From: an uncultured Spartobacteria bacterium
GTDB lineage: Bacteria > Verrucomicrobiota > Verrucomicrobiia > Chthoniobacterales > Chthoniobacteraceae
Reading direction: 5' to 3'
DNA length: 42,386 nucleotides
Assembly: GCA_903916085.1 (NCBI GenBank)
Contig: CAIWVL010000086.1
Coordinates: 1 to 42,386, forward strand
Position 1 is the stretch's first letter; every line of letters begins with the position of its first letter. The position numbers and the translations under genes were made by a program. Of this stretch, positions 1 through 8,567 are shown piece after piece. The notes beneath the pieces were generated by a model, which was not told the DNA's origin, did not search any database, and worked only from the letters and a program-made list of their open reading frames with translations.

Positions 1-2
1 AC

Positions 3-395
3 CAGCTCAGTCGCGAACGCGAAGCACTTCTCAACGAGAAAGTGACATTGCTCGCCCTCTTGGAGGAAACCCGCGAAAGCCTACGCGCACGCACCGAAGA
101 CTTTGCCCGTCAAATCGAAGGTGTGGTCCGGCAGCGGGACGAATTCCGCAACACCGCAGAAGCCGCTCGTGCAGCTGCCCGCGAACAGGCGTTCTCGCTG
201 GAACGCGAACGTAACGACCTCGTGCGAGGTGACACTGAACAACGCGAACGGGCGGAACGTGAGTTGGCGCGCCTGCGTCGGGAACGCGATAATGCGGTGC
301 GCCAACGGGACAGCCTCCGCGAACGGGCAGACGTGCTCCTGGAACGCCAACAGCACTTGCTCGAAGACATTTCACGTACAGCGCCTCTGGCGTAA
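3..395 (+). CDS. Coiled-coil protein, C-terminal part (cut by window edge)
   Basis: The open frame runs in from the left edge without a stop and ends with TAA at 393-395, so only the C-terminal 130 residues or so are visible. The product is almost wholly charged (Glu, Arg, Gln, Ala in heptad-like spacing) with no hydrophobic segment, which predicts one long continuous coiled coil. A GTG at position 42 could be read as a start, but the same charged composition continues upstream of it, so a start before the window is more likely. No catalytic motif is present. Possible roles are structural, for example a scaffold or an SMC-like or polarity factor, but function cannot be assigned. It is followed at once by a strong terminator. 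Confidence 0.6.
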   Translation, partial: QLSREREALLNEKVTLLALLEETRESLRARTEDFARQIEGVVRQRDEFRNTAEAARAAAREQAFSLERERNDLVRGDTEQRERAERELARLRRERDNAVRQRDSLRERADVLLERQQHLLEDISRTAPLA

Positions 396-404
396 GCGTA
401 CAAA

Positions 405-436
405 GGGCGCAGTCCGCTGAGGGCTGCGCCTTTTTT
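405..436 (+). terminator. Rho-independent terminator of the coiled-coil gene
   Basis: A GGCGCAG/CTGCGCC stem at 406-412 and 424-430, extended by three more pairs over a GCTGA loop, is followed directly by six T residues. It lies 10 bases after the stop codon of the coiled-coil gene and isolates it from the next gene. Confidence 0.9.
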
Positions 437-528
437 GTGTCGAAAGAGTGGTATTTTCAAAGAAACGCTTGAGAGTCGCGCAAGGAAAATGTGATTGAGC
501 TCTGCGAGAGCCTGTTAAGCTACGCGAA

Positions 529-1794
529 ATGAAAGCGTCCCCCGCCCTGCTCTTCGCCCTAAGTCTCTCCACAGGCACACTTCTCGCATCCGACTGGCCC
601 CAATGGCGCGGCCCCGCACGCGATGGAACCGTCCAAGACTCTGGCCATCCGTTGAACGCTCTTCCTCTAGAGCCCAAGGTGCTCTGGGAAGTTGCTGCGG
701 GTCCAGGGCAATCCTCACCCGTCATCGCAAAAGGTCGGTTGGTATTCATGGATGGCGTCGAAGGCCAAGAGGTCGCGCATTGTCTAGACGCCGCGAGCGG
801 CAAGGAACTCTGGCGCGTCAATGTGGGCCCGATGGTGGAGTTCCAAAACGCTTATGGTGAAGGACCTCGCTGCACTCCACTCATCGATGGCGACCGCGTT
901 TATGTGCAATCTTGCGGCGGCGAATTTCGCTGCCTGTCACTCGCTGATGGCAAGCAGCTCTGGAATGTGAGCTTCAGTGAACAATACGGCGCCACTTGGT
1001 TTGGCAACAAAAGCCCGGACCCCGAGTCGAAAGAGACCGCCTCCCGACGGCATGGGAACAACGGCTCAGCCGTGGTGGATGGTGACCGCATTTTTGTCCC
1101 GGTAGGCAGTCCCGCCAAGGGGACTTTGGTGGCGTTCGACAAGCTCACGGGCAAAGAACTGTGGGCGGCGGGCCACGACAATACGGCCTATTCCAGCGTC
1201 GTGGTGGCAACCCTGGCGGGCGTCCGACAAGCCGTGCACCTCACCGCTGACGCTCTCATGGGAGTGGATGCCGCAACTGGGAAACTTCTTTGGCGCGAGC
1301 CGCTTAAGACGGGCGCAAAACGGCACGTCGCCACCCCAGTGATCGACGGCGACACGGTGACAGTCACCTCTACGAGCATCGGTACGATCCGCTTCAAGAT
1401 CGCTCAAGCGGACGGCACTTTTAGTGCACAACGCGCCTGGGAAAATCCACAGATGAAGGTCGTCATCAGCTCACAGGTGCAGCTAGGCGACAACCTCTTT
1501 ACCCCAGGGCCAGGCAGCCGCTGCGAACTCGTGTGCCTCAACGCCACAACCGGCGAAGAACGCTGGAAAGAAGCAGGCCTGGGCGACTACGCCAGTATCA
1601 CGGCCGTGAACGACTCCCTGCTGGTACTGGACTCCACAGGTGAACTCCGGCTCATTCGAGCTACGGGCGACGGGTACAAGGAACTGGGTCGCGCCCAGTT
1701 TGTGGGAAAAACGTGGGCCTCACCCGCCTATGCCGACGGGCGCCTGTACGCAAAGGATGGGACGAAACTGATCGCGGTGGCTCTGGCGAAATAG
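529..1794 (+). CDS. Exported PQQ-like beta-propeller repeat protein
   Basis: A 421-residue protein with a clear signal peptide (Met-Lys start, hydrophobic core, cleavage probably after LLAS near residue 21), then WPQWRGPARDG, the opening typical of PQQ-like propeller proteins in Verrucomicrobia and Planctomycetes. Repeated blades carry tryptophan-docking motifs of the type D-A-x-T/S-G-K-x-x-W (for example AASGKELW, LTGKELW, AATGKLLW, TTGEERW), as in BamB and quinoprotein dehydrogenases. No catalytic calcium or PQQ ligand set is obvious, so it is probably a structural or binding propeller in the periplasm rather than an active dehydrogenase. It has its own terminator upstream and a palindromic repeat downstream, so it looks monocistronic. 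No Shine-Dalgarno precedes the ATG. Confidence 0.9.
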   Translation: MKASPALLFALSLSTGTLLASDWPQWRGPARDGTVQDSGHPLNALPLEPKVLWEVAAGPGQSSPVIAKGRLVFMDGVEGQEVAHCLDAASGKELWRVNVGPMVEFQNAYGEGPRCTPLIDGDRVYVQSCGGEFRCLSLADGKQLWNVSFSEQYGATWFGNKSPDPESKETASRRHGNNGSAVVDGDRIFVPVGSPAKGTLVAFDKLTGKELWAAGHDNTAYSSVVVATLAGVRQAVHLTADALMGVDAATGKLLWREPLKTGAKRHVATPVIDGDTVTVTSTSIGTIRFKIAQADGTFSAQRAWENPQMKVVISSQVQLGDNLFTPGPGSRCELVCLNATTGEERWKEAGLGDYASITAVNDSLLVLDSTGELRLIRATGDGYKELGRAQFVGKTWASPAYADGRLYAKDGTKLIAVALAK

Positions 1795-1801
1795 CGAACC
1801 C

Positions 1802-2052
1802 AAAGAGCCGGAGGCTTTTAAGAAATTAGCCGGTGGTGATAGGAGCGCAGCGACTGGAACCACCGGTAACGTCGAAACAAATGGATTGCGCGCCGGAGGT
1901 GCGCGAGAAAGCCAACCCTATTCCGTGACACCGTTAATTTCGTCACGTTTCTTGCGCACCTCCGGAGCGCAATCTGTCGGGTCGGTGTACCGGTGGTTCC
2001 GCTCGTTCCGAGCATCACCACCGGCTAATCTCTTAAGAGCCTCCGGCTCTTT
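1802..2052. repeat. Nested palindromic element (REP/BIME-like)
   Basis: About 250 bp that fold back almost completely on themselves. The outer arms begin with AAAGAGCCGGAGGC at 1802-1815 and end with its complement at 2039-2052; the match runs for roughly 66 bases with a short divergent stretch. Within each arm lies a smaller REP-type palindrome (CCGGTGGT facing ACCACCGG). Inner arms at 1885-1910 and 1948-1973 match at about 24 of 26 positions. The centre is a CGTGAC/GTCACG hairpin at 1924-1947. No transposase is encoded and no credible gene is present. A second element of the same design lies at 39281-39535. It may act as a terminator and as a non-autonomous mobile repeat. Confidence 0.85.
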
Positions 2053-2164
2053 TATTTAAATTGCACGCAGGATACAATCGATCCTTCCGGGTCAGAAAAT
2101 GGTCCGACATTCCCGACTACACAGTCCCCCCCCCCTGAATGCACCCGGGCGTCGCCAAGGGACC

Positions 2165-2617
2165 TCACCGTCCAGCCAGAACCGACGCCGCCGCGAGAAC
2201 GGCCGCCTTCTCCGCGTCCGTCCAGTCGTGAGCTTCGGGCTTAGCGATCCCGAGCACCCCACGCAGAGTTCCGTCGGCGTCCAGAGCGGGCACGGCGAGG
2301 GATCCTTCCATCCCGGTAGCACGCGCCGCTGGGCGAGCCTGACCGGAGGTGTCTGTTTGGAGATTGCACAAGGATACGGGCTCTAGTCGTTCCGCTGCCA
2401 AACCAGCAATCCCTTTGCCTACGGGAACTTCTTGAATCAACGCCAACACGGGCGGCGGAATGTGGCGCGCCGCTGCCAAATGGAGCGCACCTTCCTTTAA
2501 GACGTGCCAAGTGCCCGCCTGGCACTCGAAATGACTAAGGACAGCCTGCAATGCGTCTTCAAACGACTCAGAACGAAGTGTTTGCTGGAGAGATTCGGGA
2601 AGAGTTTCGGAGGTCAT
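2165..2617 (-). CDS. Small GAF-domain protein
   Basis: A 150-residue protein that is essentially one GAF domain: a helical start (ESLQQTLRSESFEDALQAVL), a beta sheet core with the VPVGKGIAGLAAE segment near residues 75-88, and the closing GVLGIAKPEAHDWTDAE motif found where free-standing GAF proteins recognise small ligands. There is no output domain, so it may sense a small molecule or redox state and act through a partner. It resembles the fRMsr/YebR-like single-GAF group in size, but the conserved redox cysteines of that enzyme family are not evident. It starts 9 bases after the stop of the gamma-carbonic anhydrase gene and is surely co-transcribed with it. Confidence 0.85.
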   Translation of the reverse strand: MTSETLPESLQQTLRSESFEDALQAVLSHFECQAGTWHVLKEGALHLAAARHIPPPVLALIQEVPVGKGIAGLAAERLEPVSLCNLQTDTSGQARPAARATGMEGSLAVPALDADGTLRGVLGIAKPEAHDWTDAEKAAVLAAASVLAGR

Positions 2618-2626
2618 CGGAAAGGA

Positions 2627-3193
2627 TTATTCAGTTGGGATGGAAGCGAGTGGAGGCAAAACGATTTTGGGAAGGCCTTCGCGGTATGCTTTCGAGAGAA
2701 TCACATAGCGGTCGGCCCACTCCGCAATTTTTTCCTGTTCCTGTTCCGAAAGCGCCCGAACGACCTTCCCTGGCGAACCCAGGAAAAGCGACCCCGCCGG
2801 AATACGCGTCCCAGCAGTGACTAGCGCGTTTGCGCCAATAATGGACCGTGCACCGATTTCCACGCCATCGAGCACAACGGCGTTCATACCAATGAGAACC
2901 TCATCCGCGATCGTACAGGCGTGCAAAATCGCCCCGTGCCCAACGGTCACGCGCTCACCGACAACCGTGCCGTGATCGTCGGCAACGTGGACCACAGCGC
3001 CATCCTGCACATTGGAGCGGGCACCGATACGGATGGAATTCAAGTCGGCTCGGAGCACCGCCTGAAACCAGACACTTGCCTGCTCCCCCAGAAGGACGTT
3101 GCCCACAAGTGCAGCGCCCGGAGCCACGTAAGCATCCTCCGCCACTACCGGAGCGACCCCCGCAAAATAATGAATACGGTCCTGAATTTCCAT
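2627..3193 (-). CDS. Gamma-class carbonic anhydrase family protein
   Basis: A 188-residue left-handed beta-helix built from hexapeptide repeats (VAEDAYVAPGAALVG, VLLGEQASVWF and so on), the YrdA/PaaY/CaiE group of gamma-carbonic anhydrases. The three zinc-ligand histidines are in place at residues 69 (VVHVADDH), 86 (VTVGHGAI) and 91 (ILHAC). The R-A-D motif near residue 48 and the Asn-Val-Gln-Asp segment near 61-64 also match. The expected product is a zinc- or iron-dependent trimer in the cytosol, but many members show no carbonic anhydrase activity, so the true substrate is uncertain. It is one of the few genes here with a good ribosome binding site (GGAGG, 11 bases before the ATG). It leads an operon with the downstream GAF gene. 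Confidence 0.92.
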   Translation of the reverse strand: MEIQDRIHYFAGVAPVVAEDAYVAPGAALVGNVLLGEQASVWFQAVLRADLNSIRIGARSNVQDGAVVHVADDHGTVVGERVTVGHGAILHACTIADEVLIGMNAVVLDGVEIGARSIIGANALVTAGTRIPAGSLFLGSPGKVVRALSEQEQEKIAEWADRYVILSKAYREGLPKIVLPPLASIPTE

Positions 3194-3459
3194 GTGTCGT
3201 TTGTCCTCCCAGTTGGAGGCGCACTTGGACTTGCCGCAATCGAAAACTTAGAAAACCGTGAGGCTTCAGCAGCAACGACATCATGAATGCAGCGCAAGGC
3301 ATTTACACACAGAACACGCAAACCGGGCGGTTCCGTATTTTTCCCATTGACGCTTACCGCACTGAATGGCAAACCGCAAAAGTTCGCCGGGGCTTTTCCG
3401 GCTTAGCCGGGAAGTCTCCTGCGGATTTCCAAATCAGATACCCCCCACCCCCCCGTTAA

Positions 3460-3738
3460 ATGAACAAAGCAGAATTGGTGTTGGCCGTGCAGGCCTCGCT
3501 AGGCAAAGACGCGTCCAAAGCCGAATCGGAGAGAGCGGTCCATGCGGTCATAGAAGGTATCAAGACGGGCCTCAAGAAGGACAAAGCGGTCCAGCTTGTG
3601 GGCTTCGGTTCCTTCAAAGTGGCTGTGCGCAAAGCCCGGACTGGCATCAACCCTTCCACAAAGGAGAAGATGAAAATCAAGGCCTCAAAGGTCGTCCGAT
3701 TCTCCGCAGGAAAAGACCTTAAAGCTAAGGTCAAGTAA
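3460..3738 (+). CDS. hup: HU-family DNA-binding protein
   Basis: A 92-residue histone-like protein of normal HU length. It begins MNKAELV, has the helical body with VHAVIEGIKTGLKK, the family signature VQLVGFGSFKVAVRKARTG near residues 45-63 and the beta-arm proline in GINPSTKEKM that intercalates into DNA. It bends and compacts chromosomal DNA as a dimer. It is monocistronic with a strong terminator immediately downstream. A C-rich run precedes the ATG and no Shine-Dalgarno is visible. Assignment to HU rather than IHF follows from general sequence features and the single gene, and is not certain. Confidence 0.95.
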   Translation: MNKAELVLAVQASLGKDASKAESERAVHAVIEGIKTGLKKDKAVQLVGFGSFKVAVRKARTGINPSTKEKMKIKASKVVRFSAGKDLKAKVK

Positions 3739-3764
3739 GACTTGTAGGATTCTGTCCTGTCCAG

Positions 3765-3804
3765 CCTCCCGCATTGCTCACAAGCCGTGCGGGAGGTTTT
3801 TTTT
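3765..3804 (+). terminator. Rho-independent terminator of hup
   Basis: A perfect 9-bp stem, CCTCCCGCA at 3765-3773 and TGCGGGAGG at 3788-3796, closes a 14-base loop and is followed by eight T residues. It lies 26 bases after the hup stop codon. Confidence 0.95.
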
Positions 3805-4004
3805 GCCCGCACAGTCCCACCTCCACGCACAGCGTCTGGAACGCTCCTCGGGATCGGCCACTTCAGGATGGGCTTACTTCTGCTTCTGCGTTTGCCCGTG
3901 CCAACGGCATGGCGGCGCAGAGATTGCCTTGGGACAAGCGATTGACTTTTCATTAATTTACACGATAAGCAATCGCCTGGCCTTCCTCTCTCCCTCTCAA
4001 CCAC

Positions 4005-7000
4005 ATGGGAACCTCTCCCTTTCAACGCGCTCTCACCGGCCCCCTCATCCTCGCCGCCGCCGCCGCTGCGTGGTGGCAGTGGACTCAACTCCCCTCGGTG
4101 CCCGCCGCGCTTGAACGCTTCGTGCAAGAAACGTTCCCAGAAAAAGTCACGCCTCCCGTCGTTCTCCCCGACGCAATCCACTCCACCCTCCATCAAATCA
4201 GAACAGCCGCCCTCAGCGAAGCCGCCCTCGCCGCTGCGCTCGGACTCATCGCATTGCAGGCCGGCAAGCGTTCCCGCCGCACCGCCGCAGAGTTCGCCAC
4301 GGCGGAACTACTCCAAGGCACCATTTTGGAGCACAGTGCGGAGTGCATCGTTTTGCTGGGAGAAAATGCCCGCGTCGAGTTTGTCAGCGACCGCGGACGC
4401 CGTGCCATGGGTGCTGTGGATCGACAGGATTTAGCACAGGAAAGCTGGCAGTCCTGGTGGTTACCGCAATGGCAAGAAATGGCGGCCGAGGCCCTGAGAC
4501 GCGCTCGCCGGGGTAAAACTGTGACCGTAGATCTCGCGATGGAATCGCGCACCAAAGGACTACAATGGTGGGAGGTGGTACTGGCCACAGTGCCAAGCGA
4601 GGAGGATGGCGGCGAACGCATCCTAGCGGTCATGCAGAACACGACAGAACGCAGGCGAGCGCAGCAGGAGTTAAGGGAAAGCGAAGAGCGCTTCTCCGCG
4701 TTTGTGGAACATTCCCCGGCCATCATGTTCATCAAGGGAGACGAGGGGCGCTACCTACTCTCAAACCGGATTTACGAGGAACTCCGCCATGTAGAACCGG
4801 GCGGGTTGGAGGGACAAAATGACAGGCAATTGCTGGGGCTTCCTCACGCCGGCGAAGTGGAACAACTCGAACTGGACGTACTTCAAAGCGGAGTCCCTCG
4901 CCGTGTTGTAGAGGAATTTCAGCTGGAAGACGGCAGCAAGGTGCACTGGCGCGTCCTGCGCTTTCCCCTACAGCTTTCCTCGGGAAAGGTCCTGCTGGGG
5001 GCGATCGGCGTGGATGTCACTCGCACCGTGACAGCAGAAGCCGAGCTGGAAGTGGCACGCGACACAGCCCTGCAATCGGCCAAGCTCAAAAGCGAGTTCC
5101 TAGCCAACATGAGCCACGAAATCCGCACCCCGATGAATGGCATCATCGGGATGGCCGGACTACTCCTGGACACTAGGCTCACTTCCCGGCAGCGCGATTT
5201 TGTGCAAACCATCTCCAGTAGCGCCGACGCCTTGCTCACCATTCTAAACGACGTTTTGGATTTCTCCAAAATCGAGGCAGGCATGCTTTCCTTCGAGGAG
5301 ATCGACTTCGACCTCAACTCCGTCGTCCACGGCGCAGCGGATCTACTCGCAGAACGGGCTGCCAACAAACAGTTGGAACTCGCCTTGGTCCTGCACCCTT
5401 CCGTGCCACGGCGGCTCCGGGGAGACCCGGGAAGACTGCGTCAAATCCTGATGAACCTGCTCGGCAACGCCCTCAAGTTCACCAATACCGGCGAGGTCGT
5501 TTTGGAATGCCATCTGGACAATTCCGCAGAGACTCCACCGGAACAAACCCGCATCCTATTCCGCATCCGCGACACGGGCATCGGCATTTCCGGGGACGCA
5601 CAAAAGCTTTTGTTCAAGGCATTCAGCCAGGCCGACGGCTCCACCACCAGGCGCTATGGCGGCACGGGCCTCGGGCTCGCCATCAGCCTCGAACTGGTCC
5701 ACCGAATGCGCGGGGACATCGGAGTGGAAAGCGTCCCCGGACAGGGTTCGGTGTTCTGGTTTACTGCGCAATTCCCAGTTTCGCAGGCAGCCCTCCAAGA
5801 GAACACGGGCAACCATTTGAGCGGCTGCCGACTCATTCTCGCAGACCCCAACGCATCCGCCCGGACGGGAATTGCCCTCGCCATGCAAGCCGCCGGAGCC
5901 CTGGTAGAGGAGGCACCAGATCCAGCCTCCTTTCTGGCACTGTGCGCCCCCCGCGACAAAGAGGATGGCGCACGCACTTTCGTGCTTTTGGAAGAAGGCA
6001 TCTGCGCGGCGGTGCACTCGTCCAAGGAACTAAAACAGCTACTCGCCACCGGTGCCCACTGCGCACTCGTGGCACCCTTCAACCGCGTCGCCCTCACCGA
6101 GGCGGAAACCACTGCGGGTTGCTCGCTTTTATTCACCAAACCGCTGCGCTCGGACGCCCTCATGGACTGGATTGCGGAAGCACCCACGAACCTCACCACG
6201 CAGGAGGAGCGCTTTCGAGCAGACCCGCCCCCCGTCGAGGCACCACCAGACGGACTAAAGCTCCTCGTAGCCGAGGACAACAAGGTCAACCAGTTAGTAA
6301 TCCGCCATCAACTCAGCAAGTTCGGGCACGAGGTCATTCTCATGGCCGAAACCGGCACCCAAGTAGTCGCCGCCCTCCAACAGCTCCAGGTCGACGCCGT
6401 CCTCATGGATTGCCAAATGCCGGAAATGGACGGCTACGAGGCCACGAGCGAAATCCGGCGCCTAGAAAGCAGCGAGAACAATCCTTGGGCGGGCCGGAAA
6501 CTGTGGATCATCGCGATGACGGCCAACACGATGGAAGGCGACCGTGAGAAGTGCCTAGCGGCGGGCATGGACGATTACATGAGCAAACCGCTCAAAGAGA
6601 ATGAGCTGCGCGAAGTGCTCAAACGTGTCCCTCCCGGACGGCGGAGCGCGCCGGCAACGCCCTCCACACCCCCTGCTTTGGCAGTTGAACCCGCTGCCCT
6701 CGCGCAACTCCGGGAGCTGGGTGGCGAGCAGGGCGAAGTTCTCCTGGCGAGTTTGGCCGAACAATTCATCGACTCCGGCCAACTCCTCATTGCCGATCTC
6801 AAAGCCGCCATCGAAGCGGGCGACGCAAAGCTCACCAAACGGATCGCGCACACCCTCAAAGGCAGCGCCGCCAATTTTGGCGCACACGCACTTGTCGCCG
6901 AATGCGGTCGCGTCGAGATGGCCGTGGACGCCCGCGATTTACCCACGGCAGCAGTGGCCGCGGCAAAAATTTCACCCGAGTTTGAAGCAGTCCGAGCGGC

Positions 7001-7028
7001 CCTATTGGAGGCCTGCCTGAGAGCCTAG
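4005..7028 (+). CDS. Hybrid sensor histidine kinase with receiver and Hpt domains
   Basis: A 1007-residue phosphorelay protein. In order: a hydrophobic N-terminal segment (residues 8-28) and a second near residues 72-88 enclosing a small, presumably periplasmic, loop; two PAS domains (about 105-215 and 230-345); a HisKA dimerisation domain with the phosphate-accepting His371 in FLANMSHEIRTPMNG; a HATPase domain with the N box near 485 and GTGLGLAIS near 552; a degenerate receiver (about 605-735) that keeps the KPL lysine but shows no acceptor aspartate; a full receiver (about 753-880) with Asp802 in MDCQMPEMDG; and an Hpt domain with His949 in AHTLKGSAANFG. The architecture is of the BarA/EvgS type. 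The signal is unknown. The response regulator encoded 9 bases downstream is the natural partner. Confidence 0.95.
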   Translation: MGTSPFQRALTGPLILAAAAAAWWQWTQLPSVPAALERFVQETFPEKVTPPVVLPDAIHSTLHQIRTAALSEAALAAALGLIALQAGKRSRRTAAEFATAELLQGTILEHSAECIVLLGENARVEFVSDRGRRAMGAVDRQDLAQESWQSWWLPQWQEMAAEALRRARRGKTVTVDLAMESRTKGLQWWEVVLATVPSEEDGGERILAVMQNTTERRRAQQELRESEERFSAFVEHSPAIMFIKGDEGRYLLSNRIYEELRHVEPGGLEGQNDRQLLGLPHAGEVEQLELDVLQSGVPRRVVEEFQLEDGSKVHWRVLRFPLQLSSGKVLLGAIGVDVTRTVTAEAELEVARDTALQSAKLKSEFLANMSHEIRTPMNGIIGMAGLLLDTRLTSRQRDFVQTISSSADALLTILNDVLDFSKIEAGMLSFEEIDFDLNSVVHGAADLLAERAANKQLELALVLHPSVPRRLRGDPGRLRQILMNLLGNALKFTNTGEVVLECHLDNSAETPPEQTRILFRIRDTGIGISGDAQKLLFKAFSQADGSTTRRYGGTGLGLAISLELVHRMRGDIGVESVPGQGSVFWFTAQFPVSQAALQENTGNHLSGCRLILADPNASARTGIALAMQAAGALVEEAPDPASFLALCAPRDKEDGARTFVLLEEGICAAVHSSKELKQLLATGAHCALVAPFNRVALTEAETTAGCSLLFTKPLRSDALMDWIAEAPTNLTTQEERFRADPPPVEAPPDGLKLLVAEDNKVNQLVIRHQLSKFGHEVILMAETGTQVVAALQQLQVDAVLMDCQMPEMDGYEATSEIRRLESSENNPWAGRKLWIIAMTANTMEGDREKCLAAGMDDYMSKPLKENELREVLKRVPPGRRSAPATPSTPPALAVEPAALAQLRELGGEQGEVLLASLAEQFIDSGQLLIADLKAAIEAGDAKLTKRIAHTLKGSAANFGAHALVAECGRVEMAVDARDLPTAAVAAAKISPEFEAVRAALLEACLRA

Positions 7029-7037
7029 AAATTGCAC

Positions 7038-7628
7038 ATGAAAATTCTGATCGCTGAGGATGATTTCGTTTCAGTCAAAGTACTCCAGCTCACCCTGGAA
7101 CATGTCGGCCACGAAGTAGTCGTTGCCGCAAACGGAGAAGAAGCCTGGGCCCGCTTCGATGCCGACCCCGTGCGCGTCATCGTGAGCGACTGGATGATGC
7201 CCGGCATGGACGGCCTCGAACTCTGCCAGCGCGTGCGCAACCGCCCAAAAACCGACTACACTTATTTCATCCTCCTCACAGCCATCAACACGGGCCGAGA
7301 AAACCTCCGAAGCGCCATGGACGCCGGCGTCGACGACTTCCTCTCCAAACCCCTCGACCGCGAAGTCATCTCCATGCGCCTACGCGTGGCCGATCGCATC
7401 CTCGAATACGCCCGACAAATCCGTATCCTTAAGGATCTGTTACCTATCTGCATGTATTGTAAACGTATCCGCGACGATGGCGACTACTGGCAGCAGGTGG
7501 AGAGCTACATCCACGCGCACACCGGAAGCAACTTCAGCCACGGCATTTGCCCAGACTGTTTCACGCGCGAATTCGGCAGCCCGCCCCCTTCCCGCTCGGA
7601 GTTGCGCATTTCCGCGTACCCCGAATAA
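7038..7628 (+). CDS. Response regulator with cysteine-rich C-terminal domain
   Basis: A 196-residue protein. Residues 1-120 are a CheY-like receiver (KILIAEDDF acidic pair, acceptor Asp51 in VSDWMMPGMDG, Thr in LLTA, Lys104 in LSKPL). The C-terminal 75 residues have the pattern LLPICMYCKRIRDD...W...HGICPDC, a four-cysteine domain found at the end of many receiver and PAS proteins and probably zinc-binding; it is not a recognised DNA-binding domain. The output may therefore be protein contact rather than transcription. ATG at 7038 is chosen because it gives the canonical receiver start; a TTG at 7032 is an alternative. The gene follows the hybrid kinase by 9 bases and is co-transcribed with it. 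Confidence 0.92.
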   Translation: MKILIAEDDFVSVKVLQLTLEHVGHEVVVAANGEEAWARFDADPVRVIVSDWMMPGMDGLELCQRVRNRPKTDYTYFILLTAINTGRENLRSAMDAGVDDFLSKPLDREVISMRLRVADRILEYARQIRILKDLLPICMYCKRIRDDGDYWQQVESYIHAHTGSNFSHGICPDCFTREFGSPPPSRSELRISAYPE

Positions 7629-7686
7629 ACGCCACATTTGCAGGCAGGTATTGTGAAGGGCGAAGAAGACCGCTACACGAAGGCCT

Positions 7687-8505
7687 ATGATTCACCCCAC
7701 AGCGGTTGTAGCGGCGGATGCCCAGTTGGGCAGAGATGTCCACATTGGACCGTACGCGGTGGTGGAGGCGGGCGCTGTGATCGGCGACAAGTGCGTCATT
7801 AGCGCGCATGCAGTGGTAAGCGGTTGCGTGCGTATGGGGGCGGGAAACACGATCGGCGTCGGCGCGTTTATCGGCGGCGACCCGCAGGATTTGCGCTTTG
7901 ACCCGGCCACCGAAAGCTTCGTGCGTATTGGCGCAAATAACCGGATCCGAGAGCATTGCACGCTCCACCGAGGATCTTCGCCCGGGGCAGAGACGGTAGT
8001 CGGTAATGACAATTTTCTAATGGTCGGCGCGCACCTCGGCCACGACTCAAAAATTGGCGACCGCATCATCTTCGCCAACGGCGTAGCGCTTGGCGGCCAT
8101 GTGGTGGTGGAGGACGGCGTCTTTTTGGGCGGCGGCACCTTCGTGCATCAGTTCGTAAAGATTGGCAAAATGGCGATTACGCAGGGCCACTCAAGTATCA
8201 GCAAAAACGTGCCCCCCTTCCTCATGGCGGCAGGGCTGAACACAGTGGTCGGATTGAACTCGGTGGGACTCAAGCGCGCCGGCTTTTCCCCCGAACAGCG
8301 CGCTGAAATTAAGGAGGCCTTCAGCTGGGTGTACCGGCGCGGCCTCAACCTCGCCCAAGCGCTCGAAAACGCTCAGGCCCGGAAATGGGGCTTGGAGGCC
8401 GAGTGGTTCTGGCGCTTTGTCGGGTCCGCCGGAAAACGAGGCATCTGCGGCTGGCGCGGTCGTCGTCAGAGCAAAGCTGAGCGCGATGCCGGGGCGCGGG
8501 AGTGA
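7687..8505 (+). CDS. lpxA: Acyl-ACP--UDP-N-acetylglucosamine O-acyltransferase
   Basis: A 272-residue left-handed beta-helix acyltransferase for the first step of lipid A synthesis: transfer of a 3-hydroxyacyl chain from ACP to UDP-GlcNAc in the cytosol. It opens with IHPTAVVAADAQLGRDVHIGPYAVV and carries GDPQDLRFD, NRIREHCTLHRG and the catalytic histidine segment NFLMVGAHLGHDSKIGD (matching E. coli His125). GGGTFVHQFVKIGKMA and the helical C-terminus (LKRAGFSPEQRAEIKEAF) also fit LpxA. It is slightly longer than the 262-residue E. coli enzyme because of a basic tail. It is not beside lpxD, fabZ or lpxB here, although several lineages group them. It implies a lipid A-bearing outer membrane. 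Confidence 0.95.
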   Translation: MIHPTAVVAADAQLGRDVHIGPYAVVEAGAVIGDKCVISAHAVVSGCVRMGAGNTIGVGAFIGGDPQDLRFDPATESFVRIGANNRIREHCTLHRGSSPGAETVVGNDNFLMVGAHLGHDSKIGDRIIFANGVALGGHVVVEDGVFLGGGTFVHQFVKIGKMAITQGHSSISKNVPPFLMAAGLNTVVGLNSVGLKRAGFSPEQRAEIKEAFSWVYRRGLNLAQALENAQARKWGLEAEWFWRFVGSAGKRGICGWRGRRQSKAERDAGARE

Positions 8506-8567
8506 TGCTGCATTTTTTACGCGCCAAGCTCCTTCAGCTTTACCCCGCTTTCGGTTAGATAACGTTC

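Noticed and set aside
3456-4196. Long minus-strand open frame opposite hup and the kinase start
   Set aside because: It runs antisense to a certain gene and its terminator; the product has biased composition and no motif.
5507-6547. 346-codon plus-strand frame inside the hybrid kinase gene
   Set aside because: It is a shadow of the kinase gene in another frame, rich in Arg, Pro and His, with no domain.
8506-8567. Possible preQ1 riboswitch upstream of queF
   Set aside because: The short leader has no H-type pseudoknot pattern or conserved A-rich tail of preQ1 riboswitches.
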